In this document: positions 8,587 through 20,093 of the stretch, piece after piece
Layout: the number at the start of each line of letters is the position of its first letter
How positions within the stretch are numbered: position 1 is the first letter of the stretch
Assembly (NCBI RefSeq): GCF_000332645.1
Contig: NZ_AMXN01000001.1
Coordinates: 496,001-560,000 of the forward strand
Length of the DNA: 64,000 nt
Source of the DNA: Bacillus inaquosorum KCTC 13429
GTDB taxonomy: Bacteria; Bacillota; Bacilli; Bacillales; Bacillaceae
Direction: 5' to 3'
Notes under the pieces: model-generated
Seen by the model: the letters and a program-made list of their open reading frames with translations, nothing else
Told to the model about the DNA's origin: nothing
Databases searched by the model: none
Translations under genes and position numbers: made by a program

Positions 8587-8991
8587 TCATACCCCTTCTT
8601 CTTTTGTCTTTTTAAAGACGAGCCATTTGCTTGCAGCATAGTTGACGACAACGATGACCGCGTTGTCGAGTATTTTGGCCAAGGTTTCATTTGTATTGAA
8701 CTGGCCGACAAGAATGATCATCATGCCTAAATCTATGCCGAGAGACAGGACCCGAACGCTGAAAAAGGCAGTGATCTCTTTCAGCAGGCTCTGCAGGTCA
8801 TGTGTTTTTTGCTGAAACACATATAATTTATTTGTTATGTATGCAAACAGCACGGACAAAATCCAAGCGGCGACAGTGGCGGCTTTGTAATCCATATTCA
8901 TGATCTCTACCAATATATAAAAGCTGGCGATGTTCACAATGGTTGTGAAAACCCCCATAATGATATACATAATCATTTCTCTATACTTCAC
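8587..8991 (-). CDS. ywcD: GtrA-family membrane protein YwcD
   Basis: A 134-residue protein with four membrane segments and the GtrA-family ending (V-V-N-Y-A-A-S-K-W-L-V-F-K). GtrA proteins are thought to move lipid-linked sugars across the membrane; the role of YwcD is unknown. I took the GTG at 8991 because it overlaps the ywcC stop codon (GTGA), the usual sign of coupling. An ATG five codons later is the alternative. It lies between ywcC and galK on the same strand. Confidence 0.85.
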   Translation of the reverse strand: MKYREMIMYIIMGVFTTIVNIASFYILVEIMNMDYKAATVAAWILSVLFAYITNKLYVFQQKTHDLQSLLKEITAFFSVRVLSLGIDLGMMIILVGQFNTNETLAKILDNAVIVVVNYAASKWLVFKKTKEEGV

Positions 8992-9659
8992 TGATGTTCC
9001 TCGCTTTCTGAAAAACTTTTCAAAATTCTTGGCCTCACGTGCTCTCTGTCTGGAGCAAAGAAAACCGAGAGTGCGTCTAAAAAGCTGCGGAATGTGGCGG
9101 GCTGGCCCAATACATACGATTGTTTGATGATTCCGTCGAGCACTGCACATATTATTTTAGCCGTATATTCCGGATCAATACAGGCGCCAATCAGCTTTCT
9201 CTCCTTCAGCCACTTAATATATAACGCATTTTCTTCCACCCACAATTCGTACAGCCGGACATAGGCCTTGCATTTCTGAAGGACTTTATACGTCGGCATA
9301 TTCATGGCAAACGAGGTAATGTCCCACGACGGCTTATTTATGTAATAGGAATAAAGCAGCTCTGCGGCATGTTTTGCAGCCTCGTCCAATGTCAGCGGTT
9401 TCACCGATGTTCGTTCCATTTGATCAAGATACCCTACGATGATCGCTTTTTTCATCTGGCGTTTTTCGAGAAGATGCTGCAGAAAATCCTCCTTGCTGAC
9501 AAAATGAACATAAAACGCTCCTTTGCTGTACCCGGCCGCTCTGCTGATATCCTCAACAGAAACCGGATCATACGCTCGGTCAATCAACAAATTCAAGCCA
9601 GCGTCTATAAAACTTTCAAAGGTTGCTTCTCTTTTCATTTGAAATTTGTTTTTTTTCAT
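8988..9659 (-). CDS. ywcC: TetR-family repressor of slrA
   Basis: A 223-residue TetR-type regulator: N-terminal helix-turn-helix (S-V-E-D-I-S-R-A-A-G-Y-S-K-G-A-F-Y near residues 34-50), then a helical ligand domain. In 168 YwcC represses the divergent gene slrA, so its loss or induction triggers biofilm matrix expression. The inducer is unknown to me. The 350-base divergent region contains a TetR-like dyad at 9796-9813. The gene overlaps ywcD by four bases. Confidence 0.92.
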   Translation of the reverse strand: MKKNKFQMKREATFESFIDAGLNLLIDRAYDPVSVEDISRAAGYSKGAFYVHFVSKEDFLQHLLEKRQMKKAIIVGYLDQMERTSVKPLTLDEAAKHAAELLYSYYINKPSWDITSFAMNMPTYKVLQKCKAYVRLYELWVEENALYIKWLKERKLIGACIDPEYTAKIICAVLDGIIKQSYVLGQPATFRSFLDALSVFFAPDREHVRPRILKSFSESEEHQ

Positions 9660-9795
9660 ATTTTTCTCCAGGCGGTATGATTATCCTTATCTTACAACGG
9701 ATCAATCTTTAGCGGTATTTATTTCTTTGAATGCTTATGCTATTCGGTTTCTCCGGGGTCATATTTAATAGGCTGAAGGATTTATTTTCAATTAC

Positions 9796-9813
9796 ATACT
9801 ATCCAGTCAGTAT
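9796..9813. promoter_or_regulatory. Candidate YwcC operator
   Basis: ATACTATCCAGTCAGTAT is an imperfect palindrome whose right half resembles typical TetR half-sites (GTCAGTA). It lies between ywcC and slrA, about 200 bases before the slrA start. A TATAAA-like box follows at about 9830. Confidence 0.45.
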
Positions 9814-10011
9814 TTAATTGTTTATTATTATAAATGAGGTTCATTGGTTATATTAGTCATTTTTTTAGGGAATAGGTAGGTGGTTTTTCCTTCAGTTTGT
9901 GAACGCCGAGCAACTATGTGTGAAATTTGTTGTACTCGCCTCATCATCGCGCCGGCTTGTCTTTATTGCCCGCATGTTGCAGGAAAACATTTTATACAAT
10001 TGGAGGTTACT

Positions 10012-10170
10012 ATGAAAACTCATGTTAAAAAAGATTTGGACAAAGATTGGCATATGTTAATACAAGAAGCTAGATCTATTGGGTTAGGCATTCGTGATGT
10101 GAGACAGTTTTTAGAATCTGAGACAGCATTGAGAAAGAATAATCACAAAAAAACCGTCCGCCAAGACTAA
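10012..10170 (+). CDS. slrA: SinR antagonist SlrA
   Basis: A 52-residue SinI paralogue. The stretch L-D-K-D-W-H-M-L-I-Q-E-A plus I-R-D-V-R-Q-F-L corresponds to the SinR-binding helices of SinI. SlrA works with SlrR against SinR and shifts cells to chaining and matrix production. The ATG at 10012 follows a strong GGAGG ribosome site; upstream in-frame ATGs lack one. The divergent ywcC encodes its repressor. Confidence 0.93.
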   Translation: MKTHVKKDLDKDWHMLIQEARSIGLGIRDVRQFLESETALRKNNHKKTVRQD

Positions 10171-10612
10171 TCCGAACAGGCGGATCTATTACCTCTGGCT
10201 TTTCTATCATCTGATCTGAGTTTTCACCATATCCTCTATTCGAAAGCAATTGCTGCGCCGAGCTTGAGGACAAACGGTGTGTCAGCTAACATACGACAGA
10301 CAGCCGGTGATGCGATCACCTCTTGGCACATCCATTGTCATAAAGAGGTGATGCGAACATGATAACCGGGCTCTGGTAAACAGCAGCTTTGCTGAGAACA
10401 AGCTGCATTCGGTGAGGTTTTGAAAGCAAACTCGTGTATACGCGGCCGAGCTGGAAAACCTTCGCCTGTCTTTATACCGCTCGCGTTCCTACCTTCACGA
10501 CTTCCTTCTTTTTTCATTCTCCAGATGTTCTCCAACGCATAAATCAGACTTTCAGTACATACCTATTGGTGTACCTTTTTGCTTACGTTTAGCGAATAAA
10601 AGGAGGATAGCC
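10171..10612 (+). other. Long gap between slrA and ywcB
   Basis: About 440 bases without a convincing protein gene. It holds a weak GC hairpin after slrA (TCCGCC...GGCGGA near 10150-10176) without a T-tract, the possible RNA switch at 10306-10361, a perfect 7-bp hairpin (GCAGCTT/AAGCTGC near 10382-10407) and a dyad GTACATACC/GGTGTAC at 10555-10574 that may belong to the ywcBA control region. Confidence 0.5.
10306..10361 (+). promoter_or_regulatory. Possible SD-sequestering RNA switch with short uORF
   Basis: AAGAGGTGAT (10343-10352), a strong ribosome site before an ATG at 10359, is fully complementary to ATCACCTCTT (10315-10324). The same ATCACC can instead pair with GGTGAT at 10306-10311, so two exclusive hairpins are possible. 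The ATG opens only a six-codon ORF (M-I-T-G-L-W). Sequestered ribosome sites of this kind are known in Bacillus type I toxin mRNAs; here it may be a relic or a leader of ywcBA. Confidence 0.35.
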
Positions 10613-10921
10613 ATGTACAAAGCTGATTATAAACAGATTGCTGCAACTCCGTCTTTTCAAGCTTTTTTAAAGCAGAAACGCGCTTTTATTGTTCCTTCTG
10701 CGATTTTCTTTTTTGTCTTTTATTTTTCACTTCCTGTTTTGACGTCTTATTTCACCTTTTTGAATAAGCCGGCAATTGGGGCTGTTTCATGGGCTTGGCT
10801 GTTTGCCATCGCCCAATTCGCCATGACCTGGATACTGAGTACGGTGTATTCCCGAAAGGCGGCTCATTTCGACCGATATGTAAGCGCTCTAAAGGCGGAT
10901 CTGAAGGGTGAACAGACATGA
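10613..10921 (+). CDS. ywcB: DUF485-family membrane protein YwcB
   Basis: A 102-residue protein with two membrane segments (about residues 26-48 and 58-80), typical of DUF485 proteins encoded just before acetate/solute-sodium symporters (compare E. coli YjcH before ActP). AGGAGG lies six bases before the ATG. The end overlaps the ywcA start (ATGA), so the pair is coupled, and YwcB probably accompanies the symporter. Confidence 0.88.
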   Translation: MYKADYKQIAATPSFQAFLKQKRAFIVPSAIFFFVFYFSLPVLTSYFTFLNKPAIGAVSWAWLFAIAQFAMTWILSTVYSRKAAHFDRYVSALKADLKGEQT

Positions 10922-12459
10922 ATATGACTGCTTTTCTATTATTTTTAGCGATTGTCGGCCTGACGCTTATCATCACGTATTTTGCCGCAAAGAAAACGAA
11001 AACGACGAGTGAGTTTTATACGGCCGGCGGCGGGCTCACCGGTGTTCAGAATGGACTGGCAATTGCCGGTGACTACATGTCTGCAGCCTCGTTTCTTGGG
11101 ATTGCCGGAATGATTGCGTTATATGGATTTGATGGATTCTTTTACAGCATCGGTTTTCTAGTTGCTTATCTCGTTGTCTTGTACATCGTGGCGGAACCGC
11201 TTCGGAATCTTGGGAAGTATACGATGGCGGACATGATTGCGGCCCGCTTTAAAGAAAAGAAAATCCGCGGCGTCGCGGCTCTCAATACCATTGCCATCTC
11301 TACTTTTTATATGATCGCCCAGCTCGTGGGGGCGGGCGCGCTGATCAAACTGCTGCTTGGGCTGGATTATACCGCGGCGGTTCTCATCGTCGGGGTGCTG
11401 ATGACCATTTATGTCGTGTTTGGCGGCATGATCGCGACAAGCTGGGTTCAAATTATTAAAGCTGTTTTACTGATGGCCGGCACACTCGTGATTTCGATCA
11501 TCGTGTTTTCGAAATTCGGCTTTAACCTTAATACCATGTTTGAGCAGATGAAAACAGCCACTCCGCTTGGCGCTGATTTCTTAAACCCCGGAAATAAATA
11601 CAAGGTGCCGCTTGAGACCTTGTCGTTAAACTTGGCACTCGTGCTGGGAACCGCCGGGCTTCCGCATATTTTGATCCGGTTTTATACCGTTAAGGATGCC
11701 AAGACGGCCCGAACATCCGTTGTTTCAGCGACATGGATTATCGGTATATTTTACATTATGACGGTGTTTCTCGGCTTTGGCGCCGCTGCATTTGTCGGCT
11801 TTGATGCGATAACGGCGGCTGATCAAGCGGGAAATATGGCGGCTCCGCTTTTGGCAAAAGCGCTCGGGGGAGATTTTCTGTTCGCGTTTGTGTCAGCGAT
11901 CGCTTTTGCAACCATTTTAGCGGTCGTGACAGGATTGGTGCTGTCTGCCGCCTCAGCATTTGCCCATGATATCTACAGCCAGATTATCAGAAAGGGAGAA
12001 GCAACTGAAAAAGAACAGATGAAAGCGGCCAGATGGGCTTCTGTCGCCGTGTCGGTGCTCTCGATTCTCCTTGCGATTTTCGCACAGTCCTTAAATGTAG
12101 CGTTCCTTGTCGCACTTGCGTTTGCGGTAGCGGCCAGCGCAAACCTCCCGCTGATTGTGTTTACGGTCTTCTGGAAGAGATTCAATGCTACAGGCGCGTT
12201 GTGGGGCAGCCTGACAGGCCTGATCAGCGCGCTTGTGCTTGTATCGATGAGCCCTAGTGTGTGGGACCCGTCCGGAGGTGCTATATTTACCGGCAATCCG
12301 CTCATTCCGCTTTCTAATCCGGGCATTATTTCCATCCCGCTTGGCTTCCTCGGCGCGTGGCTCGGAACGGTGCTGTCGTCAGATAAAACGGTTAATAAAG
12401 ATACGTTTGCAGAAATACAGGTGAAGGCGCATACCGGCATTCATATGGAACAGGAGTAA
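10918..12459 (+). CDS. ywcA: Solute:sodium symporter YwcA (acetate-permease type)
   Basis: A 513-residue SSS-family transporter with about 13 membrane segments. Near residues 34-56 it shows the family pattern F-Y-T-A-G-G-G-L...N-G-L-A-I-A-G-D-Y-M-S-A-A-S-F-L-G. It resembles ActP acetate/glycolate permeases, and DUF485 protein YwcB upstream supports a monocarboxylate substrate. The true substrate in B. subtilis is not known to me. It ends at a strong two-way terminator facing ywbO. Confidence 0.9.
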   Translation: MNMTAFLLFLAIVGLTLIITYFAAKKTKTTSEFYTAGGGLTGVQNGLAIAGDYMSAASFLGIAGMIALYGFDGFFYSIGFLVAYLVVLYIVAEPLRNLGKYTMADMIAARFKEKKIRGVAALNTIAISTFYMIAQLVGAGALIKLLLGLDYTAAVLIVGVLMTIYVVFGGMIATSWVQIIKAVLLMAGTLVISIIVFSKFGFNLNTMFEQMKTATPLGADFLNPGNKYKVPLETLSLNLALVLGTAGLPHILIRFYTVKDAKTARTSVVSATWIIGIFYIMTVFLGFGAAAFVGFDAITAADQAGNMAAPLLAKALGGDFLFAFVSAIAFATILAVVTGLVLSAASAFAHDIYSQIIRKGEATEKEQMKAARWASVAVSVLSILLAIFAQSLNVAFLVALAFAVAASANLPLIVFTVFWKRFNATGALWGSLTGLISALVLVSMSPSVWDPSGGAIFTGNPLIPLSNPGIISIPLGFLGAWLGTVLSSDKTVNKDTFAEIQVKAHTGIHMEQE

Positions 12460-12488
12460 AAAAGCTCTCTTGTATAGAGAGCTTTTTC
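12459..12488. terminator. Two-way terminator ywcA/ywbO
   Basis: AAAAAGCTCTC pairs with GAGAGCTTTTT around TTGTATA. It ends next to the ywbO stop codon. Confidence 0.9.
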
Positions 12489-13091
12489 TTACTTTTTCTG
12501 CTGTTCGTCAGAAATTGCTTTTTCAAATACGTCCTTGCCGGCTGCTCCCGGAATCACGGTGTCGCCAATGATAAAAGTTGGAACGGCTGTGATGTCGGCC
12601 TCTTCATAGGCGTGCTTTAAGGCTTGGCGCTGTACGTCCTGATATGTTCTTGATTCCAGTGCGGATTTGAATGAGGCTCCGTCTAGTCCCACTTCCTCAG
12701 CAAGCTTCGTCAAGATATCAATGTCGCCGATATTTTGGCCCTCTTGGAAAAACGCTTGAAAGACACGGGTGTTGTATTCATGTCCTTTATTGTATTCCTT
12801 TGCAAAGTGGAAGCCTTCAAACGCCAGATCTGTATATGGATGAGGCGAGACGTTTGGAAAATTGATCTCGACTCCTAGTTTGTCCGCCATTGGCTGAATG
12901 GATGTCTGCCACATGTACTGTTTGGAAGGATCATTGACCGGGTCAAGCTGTGGAGATGGGCTCGGGCGCAGTTCAAACGGCATCCATTCGACGTCAACAT
13001 CCTTTCCTTTTATCGCTTCTTCAAAAGCGGCTTTTCCAATGAAGCAAAATGGGCAAACGTAATCTGAATAAACTTTGATGTGTACTGTCAT
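12489..13091 (-). CDS. ywbO: DsbA/FrnE-like thioredoxin-fold protein YwbO
   Basis: A 200-residue cytoplasmic protein of the DsbA/FrnE group. The active-site motif C-P-F-C sits at residues 13-16 and the cis-proline motif A-V-P-T-F near residue 172. No signal peptide is seen. Such proteins act as oxidoreductases or isomerases on unknown partners. It stands alone, convergent with ywcA and upstream of the efeB terminator in the same direction. Confidence 0.87.
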   Translation of the reverse strand: MTVHIKVYSDYVCPFCFIGKAAFEEAIKGKDVDVEWMPFELRPSPSPQLDPVNDPSKQYMWQTSIQPMADKLGVEINFPNVSPHPYTDLAFEGFHFAKEYNKGHEYNTRVFQAFFQEGQNIGDIDILTKLAEEVGLDGASFKSALESRTYQDVQRQALKHAYEEADITAVPTFIIGDTVIPGAAGKDVFEKAISDEQQKK

Positions 13092-13153
13092 GATAATCTC
13101 CTTTCGTATAGGTTGATTTTAAACTGTAACAATAAAAGTTACAACTGTTTTTT

Positions 13154-13179
13154 AAAAAAAGAAGCCGATAAAGGCTTCT

Positions 13180-13181
<2 letters not shown>
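13154..13181 (-). terminator. efeUOB terminator
   Basis: AAGAAGCC pairs with GGCTTCTT around GATAAA; leftward it is followed by a long run of T. It overlaps the efeB stop codon. Confidence 0.85.
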
Positions 13182-14448
<1,267 letters not shown>

Positions 14449-15606
14449 TTATAGCACATTCGCAATCTTCGACATGGTTTCAGAAAGAGTCGTCAGCTTT
14501 GTGCTCAGCTCTCTGATTTGATCTTCACTTAATTTATCATAAGACGTATAGGACTGATCATTTGTTTTGTATTTTGCCATTAAAACTTCAAATTCGCTGA
14601 ACTCCGTATCCAGTTTTTCCGTCAGGTCAGAGTGATCTTTTACAAGCGCGCTTTTTACTGTTTGATAAACAGCTTCGGAGCCTTCCACATTCGCCATGAG
14701 GTCGACTAAATCGATTCGTGAGTAGCGCTCTTCTTCTCCCGTGATTTTCGAAATGCCGGCTTCGTTCAGAAGCTCCATCGCGCCTGCTACAATTTGTTCA
14801 GGTGTTAATTTCAGTGCTTCAATTGAACCGTCAAGCTCTTTTACATCCTTGAGAAGCTGGTCAGCCGTTGCCTTTTCCCCGGAAATATCTTGATCCTTCC
14901 AAATGGCTTTCTCAAGCTTGTGGAAACCTGTCCATTTGTCTCCTTCTTCTACATCGTTTTCACGGGCGTCAATTTTCGGATCAAGGTCACCAAGGCTTTC
15001 AGCGATCGGTTCGATTCGCTCATAATAAACACGCGCTTTCGCATATAACGTTTTAGACTTTTCGATATCGCCGGATTTCACAGCGCTTGTAAATGCTTCA
15101 GTCGCTTTTACAAGCTGATCGCTCTGCTCTTTAACATAGTTTTTATATTCGTCCGCTGCTTTTTCCAGCTGATCGCTTGCCTTTTTGCTGCTCTTCTTCG
15201 CTTCTGTCAGGTCTTCTAAGGACGCTTTCAGTGACTCGGATTCTGTCTTGATTTTGTCTGTATCCGGTTTGTCTTTCTGTGCTTCTGTATAGATGGGCTG
15301 AAGGTGCTTTTCGATTTCTGTATATTCGAATGGATAGTCGCCGCGGATATCATTTTCAAAGGAAAGCCAGTAGCTGTTTAGCTCTTTCCCTTTCTTTTCA
15401 ATTTCCTTTTGGTCTCCTTTTTCCGCTGAATCATTCAGCTTGGAAATGATGGTTTCCATTTTATCTACGGATGCGGCGATCTCTTTGCTGACCCCGCTTT
15501 TTTCAGATGAAGCTTTTTCTTTGGTTGAGGATGTGTCATTGGATCCGCAGCCTGCGCACAGCGCAAGGATGCAGCCGGCTGATACAGCGATTTTTGTGAG
15601 ATTCAT
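14449..15606 (-). CDS. efeO: Iron-uptake lipoprotein EfeO (imelysin/EfeO M75 family)
   Basis: A 385-residue lipoprotein with signal peptide and a lipobox-like C-A-G-C at residues 17-20, a lysine- and serine-rich linker, and then two helical parts. The C-terminal part is the EfeO/M75 domain with the H-x-x-E-type motif G-F-H-K-L-E-K-A near residue 227. It is thought to bind iron and pass it to EfeU. Its start overlaps the efeU stop (ATGA). Confidence 0.92.
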   Translation of the reverse strand: MNLTKIAVSAGCILALCAGCGSNDTSSTKEKASSEKSGVSKEIAASVDKMETIISKLNDSAEKGDQKEIEKKGKELNSYWLSFENDIRGDYPFEYTEIEKHLQPIYTEAQKDKPDTDKIKTESESLKASLEDLTEAKKSSKKASDQLEKAADEYKNYVKEQSDQLVKATEAFTSAVKSGDIEKSKTLYAKARVYYERIEPIAESLGDLDPKIDARENDVEEGDKWTGFHKLEKAIWKDQDISGEKATADQLLKDVKELDGSIEALKLTPEQIVAGAMELLNEAGISKITGEEERYSRIDLVDLMANVEGSEAVYQTVKSALVKDHSDLTEKLDTEFSEFEVLMAKYKTNDQSYTSYDKLSEDQIRELSTKLTTLSETMSKIANVL

Positions 15607-17048
15607 TTCGTCAGTTCCTTTCCGTTTGTAAAATGTTTTGCCGCTTCTGAGACAAGCGCAATCAGTAAAAAGAGTAAAATCAGCAATTGCGGGACCGTGC
15701 TGTACATGGACGGATAAATTCCAAGCACCGATACAGACGGCAGCCAGCTCTCTGCATCAGACGGGAGAATGCCCGCCAGCTGCAGGCTGTGAACGCCTGT
15801 TCCGAGAAATTTCACGCACATATACAGGACGACCGCCATGGACAGCAGGAAAAACGGCTTCAATGGGATACGCATTCCGAGCTTAATCATGAGAACACCG
15901 ACGATAACGAGAACGATAAGCCCCGCGGCAGTTCCGCCAATCAGTTCAGTGAGCGGCAGCTTCCCGACAAGCCCGATGAAAAAGATGACCGTTTCAAGCC
16001 CTTCTCTCACCACTGCCAGAAATGCGATCAGGCCGAAGGAAAGCAGACTTCGTTTTTTCAGGGCCTGTGACTTCTGGGTATTGATTTTTTCTCTCCATTT
16101 GTCCATTGAGGCATTTCTGTGCAGCCATACTCCTACATACAAAAGCATGACAGCGGACAGCACGCCGGTAACCCCGCCAAGCAAGAAATTGTTTTCCCCG
16201 AATATGTTGGAGGAGAACAGAAGCGTGACACCGATGCCGGCTGCCAAGGAAACAACCATGCCAGCGGATGCTCCGCCCCAGATCCATGTAGAGGAACGCG
16301 TGACACGGGCTTTTTTTGTCATGGTTAAAAGCGCCCCGATAACAAGCAGGGCCTCCATCCCTTCACGAATTGGAATGAGTGCCGCATCCCACCAGCTATA
16401 GCTGCTTGAAGCGATTGGCTCGAGCAATTGAATCATTTCGTCAATTTGCTTTGATACCTTTTCGGGATGACTGTCGATTTCAGCCTTCATCAGCGCCAGG
16501 TTTTCCTCAGATGTCGTATAGGCTTCTTTCGATTGGGAAACGACGTCACCTTCAACAGCGAGCCAGGATGTAATTAAATTGTCGATTGCGGATGATGCTT
16601 GATCCAATTGGTTTTTTTGTATTAGCTGTTTTGTGTCTTTTAAGCTTTGTATATAGGCTGTTAAGGACGCCCTTGATTGACCCGAGGATGTCTTTTTCAG
16701 CACGACAGCCTGCTGATAGGTTTCTAAATGAGAAGAAAGCTCTTCAAGCTGCGTTTTGAGCTTGTCTGCGTCTTGATTGATGAAAGAAAGAGAAATCATC
16801 GCGATATTCGAGTCCATTTTGCTGTGGGAAGAAAGATTTTCCTTTTTAATAGAAGGTTCTTCTTTTTTCCACTTCGCCTTGAATGTTTCAAATGTTTGTT
16901 GTGCCGAGTCTATATCTCCGTCTTTTACAGATTCGATCATTTGCTTGTTTAATTGAATCAGTGCAGCGATCGGATCGTCTTCCGCATGTGCCGCAGAACC
17001 GAAAACCATCAACAAGCTGAATAAAATAAGTGCCAGCCCCCGAGCCAT
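15603..17048 (-). CDS. efeU: High-affinity iron permease EfeU
   Basis: A 481-residue protein with a signal peptide, an extracytoplasmic helical domain of about 220 residues and then an FTR1-type permease of seven membrane segments. The two iron motifs R-E-G-M-E (near residue 236) and R-E-G-L-E (near residue 352) are intact. The ATG at 17048 lies six bases after AGGAGG; the adjacent ATG (17051) is only three bases away. It is the first gene of efeUOB, behind a Fur box. Confidence 0.93.
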   Translation of the reverse strand: MARGLALILFSLLMVFGSAAHAEDDPIAALIQLNKQMIESVKDGDIDSAQQTFETFKAKWKKEEPSIKKENLSSHSKMDSNIAMISLSFINQDADKLKTQLEELSSHLETYQQAVVLKKTSSGQSRASLTAYIQSLKDTKQLIQKNQLDQASSAIDNLITSWLAVEGDVVSQSKEAYTTSEENLALMKAEIDSHPEKVSKQIDEMIQLLEPIASSSYSWWDAALIPIREGMEALLVIGALLTMTKKARVTRSSTWIWGGASAGMVVSLAAGIGVTLLFSSNIFGENNFLLGGVTGVLSAVMLLYVGVWLHRNASMDKWREKINTQKSQALKKRSLLSFGLIAFLAVVREGLETVIFFIGLVGKLPLTELIGGTAAGLIVLVIVGVLMIKLGMRIPLKPFFLLSMAVVLYMCVKFLGTGVHSLQLAGILPSDAESWLPSVSVLGIYPSMYSTVPQLLILLFLLIALVSEAAKHFTNGKELTK

Positions 17049-17065
17049 CATGTTCCTCCTATAAC

Positions 17066-17080
17066 TGAAAATGATTATCA
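17066..17080. promoter_or_regulatory. Fur box of efeUOB
   Basis: TGAAAATGATTATCA matches the 7-1-7 Fur motif (TGATAATNATTATCA) at 14 of 15 bases. A further partial repeat (ATATCATAATCA) follows to about 17097. It lies just upstream of the efeU ribosome site, so iron-loaded Fur would block transcription. Confidence 0.85.
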
Positions 17081-17157
17081 TTGTATATCATAATCATAGC
17101 CAGTTCCTGTTCTTTGTCAATTAAAATTTGAAGGTCTGAAAACCTTGATGCCACAGC

Positions 17158-17188
17158 AAAAAGGCTGTCCTTTACAGGACAGCCTTTT
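17158..17188 (-). terminator. thiM-thiE terminator
   Basis: AAAAGGCTGTCC pairs with GGACAGCCTTTT around TTTACA; it lies about 20 bases after the thiE stop in the leftward sense. Confidence 0.85.
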
Positions 17189-17204
17189 GAATGGAAAACA
17201 ATGT

Positions 17205-18688
<1,484 letters not shown>

Positions 18689-18695
18689 GTTTGCA

Positions 18696-19601
18696 TCATC
18701 CTTTACTATCTTTTTTCGGGTCCCATAAATACGATTTCGTATGTTCGAGCCAAGCTCTGGCCGCAAAGGGCAAGTAACGGTCCTTTCTCCAAATAATGGC
18801 GAGGTGCCAAGGGATGACCGGATCGACAAGCGGAATGACTTTTACTTTTTCCGGGTCAAGTCCGCGGCAGATTCTTTCCGGCAAAAGCCCGATTCCAAGG
18901 TTGGCTGACACCATCTCACTGATAAAATCCCATTGTGAGGTTTCATAAATGATATGAGGCCTGAATCCAGCCTTGATACATTCCGTCATAATTCGATTGT
19001 GCAGGACAAAATCCTCCCTGAAGAAAATAAAAGGCTCGTCCTTCAACTCACGCAGCCTGCACTCTTTTTCGTCTGCCAGCCTGTGGGAAGGGTGAACGAC
19101 AAGCATTAAGGTTTCTTTTACGATTGTAAACGAATGAAAAATATCTTCATTTGCAGGAAGAACCACAACGCCGATATCAAGAGAGCCGTCCCCAACGCCA
19201 TCTTGGACTTTTATAGAACCGTCTTCGACTAGCTGAAAGGTGATATTCGGATAGTTTTCACGAAAATCCCCGAGCACTCTTGGGAAAAATCCTGACCCGA
19301 TCATCGGCGGCAGTCCGATCCGCACGTGCCCTTTCTTGACCTCCATAATATCATTTAATTCTGACGTCAGGTTTTGAAATGATTTTATAATTTCCTGCGC
19401 CTGCACATACATGCTCTGGCCGGCGTCAGTCAGTTCCACCTGCCTGCCGTTTCGGTAAAACAGTTCAATCCCGAGCTCTTCTTCTAAATTTTTGATCATT
19501 TTTGATATCGTCGGCTGAGAAACATAAAGGGATTGGGAAGCCTTCGTAAAGCTTTTTAAACGGGCGACTTCCAAGAAATATGTTAAATGGCGGATATCCA
19601 T
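18696..19601 (-). CDS. ywbI: LysR-type regulator YwbI
   Basis: A 301-residue LysR-family regulator: helix-turn-helix near residues 16-36 ([17 protein letters not shown]) and an effector-binding domain. It is divergent from ywbHG, 105 bases away, and resembles the CidR/AlsR type that controls cidA/lrgA-like genes, so ywbHG is the probable target. It is also the first gene before thiM-thiE. The ATG at 19601 is preferred over 19625 by length. Confidence 0.9.
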   Translation of the reverse strand: MDIRHLTYFLEVARLKSFTKASQSLYVSQPTISKMIKNLEEELGIELFYRNGRQVELTDAGQSMYVQAQEIIKSFQNLTSELNDIMEVKKGHVRIGLPPMIGSGFFPRVLGDFRENYPNITFQLVEDGSIKVQDGVGDGSLDIGVVVLPANEDIFHSFTIVKETLMLVVHPSHRLADEKECRLRELKDEPFIFFREDFVLHNRIMTECIKAGFRPHIIYETSQWDFISEMVSANLGIGLLPERICRGLDPEKVKVIPLVDPVIPWHLAIIWRKDRYLPFAARAWLEHTKSYLWDPKKDSKG

Positions 19602-19706
19602 GTGCTTCACCCTTTCTATAGACAAAAGGAATACTTATTATTCTTTATATATATTTTACCTATAGCGAGACCTTATGTACAATATGAATATAAGGGAGGC
19701 ATCAAT

Positions 19707-20093
19707 ATGAAAAAACTGTTGCTAACCGTTATTCAAATCGCTCTGTTATTTATATTTGCTCGGCTGATTAATTGGGTGACAGCCCTTCTTCATATAAATA
19801 TTCCCGGCAGTATAATTGGGATTGTGATTCTTTTCACATTATTACACTTTAAAATCATCAAGCTTGAATGGATAGAGCTTGGCGCAGCGTGGCTTCTCGG
19901 GGAGCTGCTTTTATTTTTTATCCCGTCTGCCGTCGGAGTGATTGAATACGGAGACATTATGTCGAAATTTGGTGTCAGCATTCTGCTTGTTGTCATCATC
20001 AGCACGTTTGTCGTGATGGTGTCTACAGGAACGCTTACACAAATCATTGCAAAAAGAAAGGAGAAAAAGCATACGTGTTCATCGGAATTGTAA
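19707..20093 (+). CDS. ywbH: CidA/LrgA-family membrane protein YwbH
   Basis: A 128-residue protein with four membrane segments, of the holin-like CidA/LrgA family. The signature I-P-G-S-I-I-G lies near residue 32. Members are linked to overflow metabolism and programmed lysis; LrgAB of B. subtilis moves pyruvate. A GGAGG-type ribosome site precedes the ATG at 19707. The gene overlaps ywbG by 19 bases, and the divergent ywbI probably regulates both. Confidence 0.9.
   Translation: MKKLLLTVIQIALLFIFARLINWVTALLHINIPGSIIGIVILFTLLHFKIIKLEWIELGAAWLLGELLLFFIPSAVGVIEYGDIMSKFGVSILLVVIISTFVVMVSTGTLTQIIAKRKEKKHTCSSEL

Noticed and set aside
10338-10535. 65-codon minus-strand ORF between slrA and ywcB
   Set aside because: No ribosome site, no recognisable domain, unusual composition; it lies antisense to the possible leader structure.
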